Below the pieces are notes generated by a model. The model was given only the letters and a program-made list of their open reading frames with translations, had not been told where the DNA came from and made no database searches. 64,000 nucleotides of DNA from JARRQJ01 sp963761035 (lineage in GTDB: Bacteria; Pseudomonadota; Gammaproteobacteria; DRLM01): assembly GCA_963761035.1 (NCBI GenBank), contig CAVXFH010000002.1, forward strand, positions 1,922,001-1,986,000. The letters run 5' to 3'. This document shows, in pieces, positions 1 to 9,328 of this stretch (its first letter is position 1; the number at the start of each line of letters is the position of its first letter). Position numbers and translations under genes: made by a program.

Positions 1-1111
1 TGCGGATCAAGCCGCGGATCCTTTCGATACTCTGCGTACCGGCGATCTGCGCCGCGTGGCCGGTGGCCACGAACAGGGCGGATTTGGTAAGAGAGTGTAC
101 GGTCATGTGCAGCAGGGCACCGAAGGTGGCCAGCGCGCCGCCCAGGCCGAAGGCGAAGGTCATGAGTCCCATGTGTTCGATGGAGGAGTAACTGAACATG
201 CGTTTGATGTCGCGCTGGCGGTGGATGAACAATCCCGCCACCAGAAACGAAATCAGCCCGAAACCCATCATAATATGCCCGGCCAGCCCGGAGGTTTGAC
301 TGGGATCCACCAGCATCTTGATGCGCACCACGGCATAGAGCGCCACGTTCAACAATAGGCCGGACAATACCGCCGACATGGGCGTGGGGCCTTCGGAATG
401 GGCGTCGGGCAGCCAGTTGTGCAGCGGTACCAGACCGATCTTGGTGCCGTAGCCCACCATGATAAACACGAAGGCCAACAGCATCACGGTGGGGTCGAGT
501 CGCGAGGCCATGCCATACAGTTCGTTCCATAACAGGGCATCCTGGCCGTCGGGCAACACTAGATGACCCGCGAAAAACAGCAGCACCGTGCCGAACAGCG
601 CCTGGGCGATACCGACCCCGCACAGGATAAAATATTTCCAGCCGGCCTCCACCGCCTCCGGGGTGCGGTACAGACTCACCAATAACACGGTGCTCAAAGT
701 CGCGAACTCCATGGCGACCCACAGCACGCCCAGGTTATTGGTGGACAAGGCCAGCAGCATGGCAAACAGGAAACCCTGGTACATACTGTGGTAGAGACGC
801 ATGGCCCGCGGCTTCAGTTTGCCCTTTGCATATTCGTGGGCCATGTACGGCCGGGAGAATAACGCCGTGGTGAAACCGACGAAGGCGGTGAGCGTTAGCA
901 GATAGACGTTAAAGGCATCAACGTAGAACATCCTCCCCGCGCTGAGCAGCGGACCCGCGGCAAACACCTGCAACGCCAGACCCAGACCGGCGGCACAGGT
1001 CACGGCGCTGACCGCTACGTTGGCGAGTCCGGCCTGGACGCGGTGGCCATAGAAGGCCAACAGTATTCCGCCGACGGCGGGCGCGGCAAGCAACAGCATC
1101 AGCGCCGTCAT
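1..1111 (-). CDS. hyfF: Hydrogenase-4 component F-like membrane subunit (HyfF), partial
   Basis: A proton-translocating, NuoN/NuoM-like antiporter subunit of a hydrogenase-4 / formate-hydrogenlyase type membrane arm. Reading leftward from ATG at 1111 gives an open frame of 370 codons that runs off the window, so the C-terminal part is missing. It is very hydrophobic and carries the family hallmarks GLVPLHNWLPDAHSEGPTP and SYSSIEHMGLM, including the conserved Lys of the membrane channel and a Pro-rich broken helix. The start codon overlaps the stop of hyfE as ATGA, indicating translational coupling in a hyfBCEF operon. Catalytic subunits (HyfG, HyfI) would be expected beyond the left edge; they are not visible here, so whether this is a true hydrogenase or a related ion-pumping complex cannot be decided. 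Confidence 0.88.
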   Translation of the reverse strand, partial: MTALMLLLAAPAVGGILLAFYGHRVQAGLANVAVSAVTCAAGLGLALQVFAAGPLLSAGRMFYVDAFNVYLLTLTAFVGFTTALFSRPYMAHEYAKGKLKPRAMRLYHSMYQGFLFAMLLALSTNNLGVLWVAMEFATLSTVLLVSLYRTPEAVEAGWKYFILCGVGIAQALFGTVLLFFAGHLVLPDGQDALLWNELYGMASRLDPTVMLLAFVFIMVGYGTKIGLVPLHNWLPDAHSEGPTPMSAVLSGLLLNVALYAVVRIKMLVDPSQTSGLAGHIMMGFGLISFLVAGLFIHRQRDIKRMFSYSSIEHMGLMTFAFGLGGALATFGALLHMTVHSLTKSALFVATGHAAQIAGTQSIERIRGLIR

Positions 1112-1785
1112 TTCTCGTCCTCGGAGAGGCGGTTGAGGCGGTCCACGTCCAAGGAGTCGATGGAGCTGCGGATATGAAAGAAGAACACCCCGAACAACAC
1201 CGCCGCCACCAGCACATCGAAGGCGATGCCCAGCTCCACTACCATAGGCATGCCGTAGGTCGCCGCCACCGCGGTGAAGAACAGGCCGTTTTCCATGGTC
1301 ATGAAGCCGATAACCTGGGTGACGGCCTTGCGCCGGCTGATCATGATCAGCATGCCCAGCAACACCACGGCGAGACCTACGGCGATGGTATTGCGCGTCA
1401 ACTGCGTAGCGAGGGCCTCCACCGGCAGCACGATGTAATAGCTGAACACCACCAGCGCCGCGGCGATCAGCAGAACGACGGCGGTATTCATGACCGGCTC
1501 CACGTCGCGCACGATATTGAGCCGGACCATCAGGCGCCGCAGCAGCCAGGGGATGAAGAAGGCTTTCAGCGTCAGGGTAAGCACGGCCGAAAAATACAAA
1601 TGTCCTTGCTCGGAGATGACGGCGACCAATGCGGTAGTAAGCGCCACCAGCAGTCCCTGCCAGGCGAATACCTGGATCAGCGTAAACATGTTGCGCTGCG
1701 CCAGCATGGCGAAGGCGGTGAATAACACCAGCGCCGCCAGCATCAATACCGCCTGTTGATGAATGCTCAGTTGATTGAGGATCAT
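1108..1785 (-). CDS. hyfE: Hydrogenase-4 component E-like membrane subunit (HyfE)
   Basis: A 225-residue, almost wholly hydrophobic protein of the HyfE family, distantly related to NuoK, expected to sit in the membrane arm of a hydrogenase-4-like complex. About seven transmembrane stretches can be seen, and the C-terminus is short and charged (RLSEDEK). It begins three bases after the hyfC stop and its own stop overlaps the hyfF start, so it is clearly part of the same transcript. Assignment rests on size, hydrophobicity, position between hyfC and hyfF, and the recognisable N-terminal pattern; the function in proton or sodium movement is inferred from the family. Confidence 0.85.
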   Translation of the reverse strand: MILNQLSIHQQAVLMLAALVLFTAFAMLAQRNMFTLIQVFAWQGLLVALTTALVAVISEQGHLYFSAVLTLTLKAFFIPWLLRRLMVRLNIVRDVEPVMNTAVVLLIAAALVVFSYYIVLPVEALATQLTRNTIAVGLAVVLLGMLIMISRRKAVTQVIGFMTMENGLFFTAVAATYGMPMVVELGIAFDVLVAAVLFGVFFFHIRSSIDSLDVDRLNRLSEDEK

Positions 1786-1788
1786 GGC

Positions 1789-2739
1789 TTAGGCCACTTC
1801 CAGGATGACATGGCTGAGCAGGCCCAGCAGACTCAGCAAAAAGGCCAAATTGAGATATTCCGGTACGCGGAACAGGCGCAGCTTGGCCAATATCGATTCC
1901 GCCGTCACCAGCAGGGCGGCGAGGATGATGAGTTTGAGCAGCAGTGCCCCCGCAGCGACGGCAAGCGCCGCTGCATTGAGATCCAGCGCGATGCCCCAAG
2001 GCAGAAACAGATCGACGATCAACACGGCAAAGATCATGAATTTGATCTGGGCCGCCCATTCCAACAGCGCCAGGTGACGGCCGCTGTATTCCAGCACCAT
2101 GGCCTCGTGGAGCATGGTCAATTCCAAATGCGTGGCGGGGTTGTCCACCGGGATACGACCGGTCTCCGCCACCGCCACCAGCATCAGACCCAACAGCGCG
2201 AAGGTGAACGACGGCCGCAGAATCAATCCTTGCTCCAGAATGTTACCCATGGCCGTCGCGAGATTGGTGCCGGCGGCGGTCATGGTCAGAGTGAAGATGG
2301 CCATGAGCATGGCGGGTTCGGTGAGGGCGCTGACGGTCATTTCCCGCGACGCCCCCATGCCGCCAAAGGCGGTGCCGATATCCATGGCGGCCAAGGCGGT
2401 GAATACCCGCGCCAAGGCCAATAGTCCCACCAATACGATGATGTCGCCGAGCTGAGCGCCGGGGGTGGTCAGGGAAAGCAAGGGAACCAAGGCCGTGGCG
2501 GTGATCGTGGCGCCGAACACCACATACGGCGTGATACGGAACAGCCACGAGGCGTTTTCCGCCAGCACCGGCTGTTTGCGGAACAGACGGGCCAGGTCGC
2601 GGTAAGGTTGAGTTAGCGGCGGCGAGTTGCGATTTTGCAGCAGGCACTTGAGTCGCTTCACTACGCCCAGCAGCAGCGGCGCCGCCGCGACAAAGACGCC
2701 GGCTTGCAATGCTGCCCACACCGCCAGCGCGCCGTTCAT
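1789..2739 (-). CDS. hyfC: Hydrogenase-4 component C-like membrane subunit (HyfC)
   Basis: A NuoH-like membrane subunit that links the peripheral redox arm to the antiporter subunits. The family signature is visible as ETGRIPVDNPATHLELTM followed by a conserved EAMVLEYSG segment. I take ATG at 2739 as start because it overlaps the hyfB stop as ATGA and gives 316 residues, close to the usual length; an in-frame GTG four codons upstream is possible. Second gene of the leftward hyf operon. The region also reads open on other frames because of its composition, but only this frame matches the family. Confidence 0.88.
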   Translation of the reverse strand: MNGALAVWAALQAGVFVAAAPLLLGVVKRLKCLLQNRNSPPLTQPYRDLARLFRKQPVLAENASWLFRITPYVVFGATITATALVPLLSLTTPGAQLGDIIVLVGLLALARVFTALAAMDIGTAFGGMGASREMTVSALTEPAMLMAIFTLTMTAAGTNLATAMGNILEQGLILRPSFTFALLGLMLVAVAETGRIPVDNPATHLELTMLHEAMVLEYSGRHLALLEWAAQIKFMIFAVLIVDLFLPWGIALDLNAAALAVAAGALLLKLIILAALLVTAESILAKLRLFRVPEYLNLAFLLSLLGLLSHVILEVA

Positions 2740-4793
2740 GAGATTACCCACAGTAAGATCAACAAAGTGACGAATGAATACGTCAGGTAGATGCGCACAT
2801 TGCCGCTTTGCAGCAGACCCACGACGCGGGTGGTGCGTTGCAGGGCTTGAGCGATGGGTTCATAGAGCCAGTTCCAAAATCGGTCATGAATCTGCAGGAG
2901 GTAACGCAGCGTCGCCGGCTGTTGCGCCACGCTTTTCGGCGGCGTTTCCTCGACGATTTCTTTCAGTTTCCATGCCGGACTGAAGATGCGCCGCAGGGGC
3001 ATGGCGAAGGAATGCGCGGTGTATTGCATGCGGACGGTCAAGGGTCCGAAACCGCAATCCCAGGGCGCGCTGCGCCGCGGCGCGCTCATATTGCCGTGCA
3101 GGCGCAACAGTATGCGTGCGGCGAGCGCCGCCAACAGCAGCATGGCAATGATAAACGGCGCGGCATAAGCCGCGGTGGCGGCGGATACCGGCGCCAACAC
3201 CAGCCACGAGCCGGCGGATTGCGCGGGTAAGACGATACCCACCAGCATCTGGTTGATGGGTTGCAAGGCATCGATTGCCAGCGGCGACAATAAACCCAAC
3301 AGCAGACACAGGCCCGCCAGCCAGGCTTGAGCGCCGCGCATCCCCCAGCCCACTTCCCGGGCATGATTGATATGGCGGCTGCGTCCCCGCCCCAGAAAGG
3401 CGATGCCGTAGACCTTGACGAAGGCGCCGGCCCCGAGGGCAGCGGTGAGGGCCAGCATCGCCGCCGCCACCGGGATGACGATGCGTAACACCCCGCTCTC
3501 GATGACCGGTGTTTGCAAGGCGGCTTGGAAGGTTAGCCACTCCGAGGCGAAACCGTTGAAGGGCGGCAGGGCAGCGATACTTAGGCAGCCGATCAAAAAC
3601 AAGGCGGCGGTGTGGGGCATGCGCCGGATCAGGCCGCCCATGTGATCGAGATCGGTCTCGTGGGCGGCATGCACCACCGCGCCGGCGCCGAGGAACAACA
3701 GGCTCTTGAACATGGCGTGATTGAGGCAATGAAAGAGAGCGGCGCTGAGAGCGATCACGCCGGGGATGAGGTGGCCGGTGGCGAAAAAGATCATGGCCAG
3801 GCCCAGACCGAGAAAGATGATGCCGATGTTCTCGATGGAGGAATAGGCCAACAGCCGCTTGAGATCGTTTTGCATCATGGCGTACAGCACGCCGAACAGA
3901 GCGGTGATACTGCCGATCAGCAGCGCGGCCACGCCCCACTGCCAGTGAATCTCGCCGATGAGATCGAATACCACGCGAATGAAACCGTACACCGCGATCT
4001 TGAGCATCACACCGCTCATCAGCGCCGAAATGTGCGAAGGCGCCGCGGGATGGGCCTCGGGCAGCCACGCGTGGCCCGGCACCAGACCGGCCTTGATGCC
4101 GAAGCCGAACAAGGCCAGGGCGAAGGCGATGGTCGCCCAATTGCCGGAGAGCGATGCCGCGCGCAGCGCGGTGAAAGTGAAATCACCGCCGGCATGGGCG
4201 AGGATGCCGAAGGCCAGCAGAATCGCCACCGCGCCCAGATGCGCCATCAACAGATAGAGGAAGGCGGCGCGGCGATTGGCGGCATGCTGATGCTGATAGG
4301 CCACCAGGAAATAGCTGGAGATCGACATCAACTCCCATGCCACCAAAAAGGCGAAGGCGTCGTCGGCGAGCACCACCAGTTCCATGCCCGCGATGAACAG
4401 CCCGGTGAAACTGCCCAGTACCGCCAGGGATTGGGAGCCGTGAGTGAACTCGCGAACGTAACCCGGTCCATAGGCGGCGACCGCCAGGGTAACCGCGCCG
4501 ATGATGACCAGAAACCAGCCGGACAGGGGATCGAGGCGCAGGTGCCAGTTAAGCCACGGCAACCCGATGATCAGGGTCTGGGTGCTTACGGTGGACGCGA
4601 TAAGGGGCAGGAGGCCGGCGATAAGCGCGCCCAGACCCGAGATGCCCAACAGTAGAAACGTTCCGAATTGAAAGAGGCGCGGCCGCGTGTTGCCGGCAAG
4701 CGAGATCAAACTTGATAACAACGCGGCAAGTACGGCACCGTCGGCAATCAATAAGGAAAAGCTTGCCACGCCGGTATTGACTGCCTCCTGCAA
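2736..4793 (-). CDS. hyfB: Hydrogenase-4 component B-like membrane subunit (HyfB)
   Basis: A 685-residue NuoL/MrpA-like antiporter subunit, first gene of the operon. Family features include the LVAWELMSISSYFLV segment, AWLPEAHPAAPSHISALMSG with the conserved channel Lys shortly after, and LLAYSSIENIGIIFLG. A large soluble-leaning C-terminal part with APWDCGFG is typical of HyfB rather than NuoL. The start is uncertain: the frame opens with TTG at 4793 and a good AGGAGG lies just inside it (4784-4789), so a start a few codons later (GTG at 4769) is an alternative. Expected to pump ions as part of a hydrogenase-4-like complex; which redox partner it uses is unknown from this window. Confidence 0.88.
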   Translation of the reverse strand: MQEAVNTGVASFSLLIADGAVLAALLSSLISLAGNTRPRLFQFGTFLLLGISGLGALIAGLLPLIASTVSTQTLIIGLPWLNWHLRLDPLSGWFLVIIGAVTLAVAAYGPGYVREFTHGSQSLAVLGSFTGLFIAGMELVVLADDAFAFLVAWELMSISSYFLVAYQHQHAANRRAAFLYLLMAHLGAVAILLAFGILAHAGGDFTFTALRAASLSGNWATIAFALALFGFGIKAGLVPGHAWLPEAHPAAPSHISALMSGVMLKIAVYGFIRVVFDLIGEIHWQWGVAALLIGSITALFGVLYAMMQNDLKRLLAYSSIENIGIIFLGLGLAMIFFATGHLIPGVIALSAALFHCLNHAMFKSLLFLGAGAVVHAAHETDLDHMGGLIRRMPHTAALFLIGCLSIAALPPFNGFASEWLTFQAALQTPVIESGVLRIVIPVAAAMLALTAALGAGAFVKVYGIAFLGRGRSRHINHAREVGWGMRGAQAWLAGLCLLLGLLSPLAIDALQPINQMLVGIVLPAQSAGSWLVLAPVSAATAAYAAPFIIAMLLLAALAARILLRLHGNMSAPRRSAPWDCGFGPLTVRMQYTAHSFAMPLRRIFSPAWKLKEIVEETPPKSVAQQPATLRYLLQIHDRFWNWLYEPIAQALQRTTRVVGLLQSGNVRIYLTYSFVTLLILLWVIS

Positions 4794-4895
4794 AGTTAGG
4801 TGCGAGGAAAAAAACGTTGCTTCGAACCAACGCCCGGTGAGGACACCTACATTAGCCCCGTTCTCCTCGGTTGGGTCCTAATGCATTTTCCCTAC

Positions 4896-4923
4896 GTTAT
4901 AGCAGGTATATCCTTGGCGTCAA
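4896..4923 (-). promoter_or_regulatory. Putative sigma-70 promoter of the hyf operon
   Basis: On the minus strand a TTGACG box (4918-4923) is followed after 16 bases by TATAAC (4896-4901), preceded by TG at the extended -10 position. Transcription would start near 4889, about 95 bases before hyfB. The -35 box overlaps a small perfect inverted repeat, TCCTTG-GCGT-CAAGGA (4911-4926), which could be an operator. Prediction only. Confidence 0.55.
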
Positions 4924-5469
4924 GGAAAGTGATTTTTAGGAGTTTTGCGGTACGAGAATGTCTTTCACGCAGGAACAGTAGTTTTCTCAGCGAGGTTGAC
5001 CGCGTGAATTTAAGATGTAGTAGTTCAGACTTGATCTGGTAGTCAATGTCAGGTTGCGTTTCTTTGAACGCCTCAATCGACCCATTTCGGCCATTTACCG
5101 AGAATTATTGAACATCTGCCATTTGTAACATCGACGCGTGATCCATTCTGTACATGAAGCGTTAAACGGATCTGAATAGATATCTCGCTTGGCGTCAAAA
5201 TCCATTCAAAAACTCCAATATTTTCTTAATGTCACCTCCATCGCCAAGCTGCCGATAATAAATAGAGGTCAGTATTTGGAGATATCGACATCCCAGGCAT
5301 TCTTCAGTTTATTGCTCTGGCCTCAATAGCAGTAATTAGCGCTCCATTGCGAGACCTAATCTGTTCGGCGCGCAGACGGCATGGTGTTCCTAGAAGTGAA
5401 GGTTCAACTCACCAAACCAGCGATATCGCTGCGATGCGGCAAAGTGTACAACAATATAGACTACATCGC
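4924..5469. other. Gene-poor, AT-richer gap upstream of the ATP-grasp gene
   Basis: About 550 bases without a convincing gene. Short open frames exist but have no ribosome site or recognisable product. A stretch near 5083-5107 contains ATCGACCCAT in a context repeated near 6827-6851. Base composition is lower in G+C than the flanking operons. It may hold the promoter of the ATP-grasp gene, but I cannot point to strong boxes. Confidence 0.5.
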
Positions 5470-6714
5470 ATGAATCACCGACAGCCTGAAAATAGCGCAC
5501 CGGCGCGCAAAGTGGTAGTCCTAGGAACAGGCGTAGTTGCACTCGGCACGATACACACCCACACCCGCGCGGGAATTGAAGTCATACACGTCACGACTAA
5601 ACCGGATGATATTGCCGCCTTTTCCAGGCACAGCAGAAAAACATTTCTTGCCCCCGCCCCCAGCGGGAATGGGGAAGAACTCGTCAAGTTTCTACTCGAA
5701 TTACCTACCTATGTTGGCCCCGCCCTACTGGTACCGGTGAACGACCCCCACGTAGAAGCAGTTTCAAGAAATTATGATCTCCTTTCCTCCCGCTACTTGC
5801 TGGCCAATCAACCATGGGACATTCTCGGCGGGATTACCGACAAGCGGCGACTATATATCCGCGCCCATGAAATCGGCGTACCTGCACCAGAGGTGCGATT
5901 TCCAGAATCCGTCGCAGAACTACTACTCCAGCTTGAGGGCCTGGTATATCCCTGCATCCTTAAGCCCTATCAGACTCCCCGTTTTTTTTCTGTGTACAAT
6001 CAGAAGGTGCTGGTGGCGCAGGATGCACAGTCCCTGATCCAGCAATTCACTGACGCGCGCAACCACGATCTGGACGTTATGGTGTCGGAGATTATTCCCG
6101 GACCGGACACCAATTTATTCATTTATATCTGTCATCTTGATCGCGATGGCGATGTCGCCGCAGAAATGTGCGTACAGAAAATCAGGCAGCATCCGCCCGA
6201 TTTCGGCGTGGGCTCTGTAATAAAGACAGTACCTATGATCGAAGTATTGCGAGAGCAATCTTTGAAATTATTGCGCAGTTATAACTATAGAGGATTTTCC
6301 GCTACCGAATTCAAACTTGATTCAGAAATGAATCGCTACGGCCTAATTGAAATTAATACTCGTCCTGTTCTATACCAACGACTGTTTATTAAAACAGGAC
6401 TTAATTTTGATGACATTCTCTATAAGGACAAAGTAGAGCATAAAAAAATGCGGGCTCAATCATACGACCCGGAAATCTACTGGATACACAGATTTTCTGA
6501 AGTCATGGAATTCCGTCGCAATCAGCGCAGCAAACGGATAAAAGTGAGTGAATTCTTCAATCCCTACCGGCGAGATAAAATTTACGCGGTACCGTGTTTT
6601 TATGATCCAATTCCATTTATCGTGACCACCAAGAAAATGATCGTTGGACTGTTCAGACGTCACTTCATCAGGCGTACAATTATAACCTGTCCAGTACCGT
6701 CGGATCCAAGATGA
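5470..6714 (+). CDS. ATP-grasp superfamily ligase-like protein
   Basis: A 414-residue protein of the ATP-grasp superfamily; members couple ATP hydrolysis to joining a carboxylate with an amine or thiol. The N-terminus has a Rossmann-like VVVLGTGVVALG, followed by a pre-ATP-grasp domain, a PCILKPY segment whose Lys would contact ATP, a hinge MVSEIIPG, and FSATEFKLD with GLIEINTRPV near residue 280-300, where Glu and Asn would bind magnesium. I chose ATG at 5470 because homology begins only after it; an upstream in-frame ATG exists at 5347. The last 130 residues are basic and unassigned. The substrate is unknown; relatives act in peptide or polysaccharide modification. The 3' half is notably AT-rich compared with neighbours, suggesting transfer. 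Confidence 0.75.
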   Translation: MNHRQPENSAPARKVVVLGTGVVALGTIHTHTRAGIEVIHVTTKPDDIAAFSRHSRKTFLAPAPSGNGEELVKFLLELPTYVGPALLVPVNDPHVEAVSRNYDLLSSRYLLANQPWDILGGITDKRRLYIRAHEIGVPAPEVRFPESVAELLLQLEGLVYPCILKPYQTPRFFSVYNQKVLVAQDAQSLIQQFTDARNHDLDVMVSEIIPGPDTNLFIYICHLDRDGDVAAEMCVQKIRQHPPDFGVGSVIKTVPMIEVLREQSLKLLRSYNYRGFSATEFKLDSEMNRYGLIEINTRPVLYQRLFIKTGLNFDDILYKDKVEHKKMRAQSYDPEIYWIHRFSEVMEFRRNQRSKRIKVSEFFNPYRRDKIYAVPCFYDPIPFIVTTKKMIVGLFRRHFIRRTIITCPVPSDPR

Positions 6715-7070
6715 TAGAAGAGCTTACAAAAATCCACAGACAGAGCAAAGCAGACACTTAATCCTACGGCCCTGAAACGCGGCGCTTGGCCTTATCCGGA
6801 AGTCAGCACAGACACGGCGAACCGGTGCTATCGACCCATAGCAGACACTCAACCGATTAACCTACCCCGCATTATTTTAAAAATTTTTTCATCAAATTAT
6901 TGTATCTCGACTTCTCAATAACAATATAATGTGCCATATCCGTTCAGGAGAATACCCAGATTAGCTGACGTAGATAAGGCCATAACGCGAGGCATTATTA
7001 ACTTGTATTCGCATTAGGGGAAAAATATAAAGAGTTCTGTTCTTTCGGGGTGCCTAAGAGGGAGGTAAAT
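6715..7070. other. Intergenic region upstream of the propeller lipoprotein
   Basis: No gene seen. It holds an AT-rich run around 6869-6935, a copy of ATCGACCCAT within 6827-6851, and a likely promoter at 7003-7031 for the downstream lipoprotein. Confidence 0.5.
7003..7031 (+). promoter_or_regulatory. Putative sigma-70 promoter of the propeller lipoprotein gene
   Basis: TTGTAT (7003-7008) and TATAAA (7026-7031) are separated by 17 bases. Transcription would start near 7038, about 33 bases before the ATG at 7071, which has a strong GGGAGG ribosome site at 7059-7065. Prediction by inspection. Confidence 0.45.
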
Positions 7071-9236
7071 ATGAAACCTGCGATCTATTGGGTCATCGTC
7101 GTTGCGGTATGTGCGCTAGGTTTGACCGCCTGTGGTGGTGGTGGCGGCGGCGGTGGCGGTGGCAATGGTAATCCGTCCAGTAACAAAACCGTTATTACCC
7201 ATCCGCGTTACGGCTTTGTAGCCGATGCCAGCGACAATTCCGTCTCGAGTTATGTCGTGGACGAGACCAGCGGCCGTATTAAGTATATCGGCAAGATCGC
7301 AGCGGGGACGAATCCCGAGTCTGTTACCGTCGATCCCTCGGGCCGGCACGCCTATGTGGCGAACTTCGACGGCACGGTCTCGCAGTACACGATCGGCGCG
7401 GACGGCAGTCTCACACCTATGATCAGTGCGTTCGTTACGGCGGGGACGCATCCTTTGTCTGTCACTGTCGACCCCTCGGGCCGGTACGCCTACGTGGTGA
7501 ACAGCGGTGGCAATGTCTCGCAGTACACGATCGGGGCGGACGGTAGTCTCACGCCCATGAGCAGCGCAACCGTCGCGGCGGGATCGGGTCCCCAGTCTAT
7601 CGCCGTCGATCCTAAAGGCCAGTACGCCTATGTGACGAATTTCAACGACAGCACCATCTCGCAGTACATTATTGGCGCGGACGGCGGTCTCACACCCATG
7701 ACGGTTGCCCCCGTCGCGGCAGGGGCGAATCCCGGTTCTGTCGCTGTCGATCCCTCGGGCCGGTACGCCTATGTGGCGAACTTCGGCGGCACAGTCTCGC
7801 AGTACACCCTCGGCGCGGGCGGCAGTCTGACACCCATGACCAATGCGACCGTCGCAGCGGGATCGGGTCCCCAGTCTATCGCTGTAGACCCCTCGGGACG
7901 CTACGCCTATGTGGCCAATACCAGCAGTGACACCGTCTCGCAGTACGCCATCAGCGCGGGCGGCAATCTCTCACCCATGCCCAGTGCGACCGTCGCAGCG
8001 GGATCGGGTCCCCGTGCTGTCACTGTCGACCCCTCGGACCGCTATGTCTATGTGGCGAACTTCGGCGGTACCGTCTCGCAATACACCATTGGTGCGGATG
8101 GCAGTCTCACGCCTGTCTCGCCCGCCACGCTCCGCGCGCAGAGTCAACCTACATCAATCGCCTTCACCTCGGGCAGCACCCCTGTAAAAGCAGTGCCGAA
8201 GTACGTCTATGCGGTGAACAACAGTGACAAAACCGTCTCGCAGTACACCATTGGCACGGATGGCAGTCTCACGCCCACGGTCTTCAGCGTCGCGACGGGG
8301 AATGATCCAGTCTCCATCACCATTGACCCCTCGGGAAGGTACGCCTATGTGGCGAACAACGGTGACGACACCATCTCGCAGTACACGATCGGCACGGGCG
8401 GCCGCCTCACGGCCATGGCCAGTGTGAACGTCTTGAATGGGGCGATTCCTTTTTCTATCGCCTCTATCGGCGTCGATCCCTTGGGCCGGTACGCCTACGT
8501 GCCGAACACCTCCCTTAACATAGTTACCTTATTTCAAACTTACATCGTCACGCAGTACACCATCGGCGCGGATGGCGGTCTCGCGCTCATGACGACTGCA
8601 CATGTCGACTCCGTAGCACTCGGTGCGGAGTTGAAATCTGAGTCCGTCACCGTCGACCCATCGGGCCGTTACGCCTATGTGGCTAACAGCAGTGACCAGA
8701 CCGTTTCACAGTACACCATCGGTTCGGACGGCAGTCTCACACCTATGACCAGCGCGACTGTCGGGACGGGGGCGATTCCCCAGTCCATCGCCGTCGACCC
8801 ATCGGGCCGGTACGCCTATGTGGCTAATAACGTTGAGGACACCGTCTCACAGTACACCATCGGCGCGGATGGCCGCCTCACTCCAATGGCCAGTGCGACC
8901 GTCGCAACAGGAGTGGGACCTTACTCCATCACCATCGACCCCTCTGGCCGCCATGCCTATGTGGCCAATTCAAGCAGCGTAACCGTCTCGCAGTACACAA
9001 TTGGCACGGATGGCCGCCTCACTCCAATGACGGTTGCCACCGTCGCGGCGGGGTTAGTTCCTGAGTCTGTCACCGTCGACCCATCGGGCCGGTACGCCTA
9101 TGTGGCGAATAACGCTGATGACACCATCTCGCAGTACACCATCGGCGCGGATGGCAGTCTCACGCCCATGGCGGTCGCGACTCTAGCATCTGGGCGCGCC
9201 CCTAAATCAATCATTGCTGTAGGCACCTGGCAGTGA
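7071..9236 (+). CDS. Lipoprotein with fourteen YVTN-like beta-propeller repeats
   Basis: A 721-residue secreted repeat protein. The N-terminus MKPAIYWVIVVAVCALGLTAC is a lipoprotein signal (lipobox LTAC) followed by a run of about ten Gly. The rest consists of about 43-residue repeats with the pattern VDPSGRYAYVAN..(D)TVSQYTIGADGSLTP, the YVTN / lactonase-type propeller blade. I count fourteen blades: seven up to about 8105, a linker without a full blade (about 8110-8195), then seven more. Both halves end with a similar ATL-x5-P-x-SI stretch, suggesting a duplicated seven-bladed propeller. Start at ATG 7071 is fixed by the ribosome site and signal peptide. Likely anchored in the outer or inner membrane; role unknown, although relatives bind ligands or act as lactonases. 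Confidence 0.85.
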   Translation: MKPAIYWVIVVAVCALGLTACGGGGGGGGGGNGNPSSNKTVITHPRYGFVADASDNSVSSYVVDETSGRIKYIGKIAAGTNPESVTVDPSGRHAYVANFDGTVSQYTIGADGSLTPMISAFVTAGTHPLSVTVDPSGRYAYVVNSGGNVSQYTIGADGSLTPMSSATVAAGSGPQSIAVDPKGQYAYVTNFNDSTISQYIIGADGGLTPMTVAPVAAGANPGSVAVDPSGRYAYVANFGGTVSQYTLGAGGSLTPMTNATVAAGSGPQSIAVDPSGRYAYVANTSSDTVSQYAISAGGNLSPMPSATVAAGSGPRAVTVDPSDRYVYVANFGGTVSQYTIGADGSLTPVSPATLRAQSQPTSIAFTSGSTPVKAVPKYVYAVNNSDKTVSQYTIGTDGSLTPTVFSVATGNDPVSITIDPSGRYAYVANNGDDTISQYTIGTGGRLTAMASVNVLNGAIPFSIASIGVDPLGRYAYVPNTSLNIVTLFQTYIVTQYTIGADGGLALMTTAHVDSVALGAELKSESVTVDPSGRYAYVANSSDQTVSQYTIGSDGSLTPMTSATVGTGAIPQSIAVDPSGRYAYVANNVEDTVSQYTIGADGRLTPMASATVATGVGPYSITIDPSGRHAYVANSSSVTVSQYTIGTDGRLTPMTVATVAAGLVPESVTVDPSGRYAYVANNADDTISQYTIGADGSLTPMAVATLASGRAPKSIIAVGTWQ

Positions 9237-9328
9237 TCTACCAGGGATATAGCGACAACAGGCGTAGTTTATGCGCGGCCCATCCATTGAAACCGGCAGA
9301 TCGATGTTACCTTAGAAAGGGACATGAC

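Noticed and set aside
2884..4140. A 418-codon open frame on the same strand as hyfB in another frame
   Set aside because: Arg- and Pro-rich translation typical of a shifted frame; hyfB itself explains the region.
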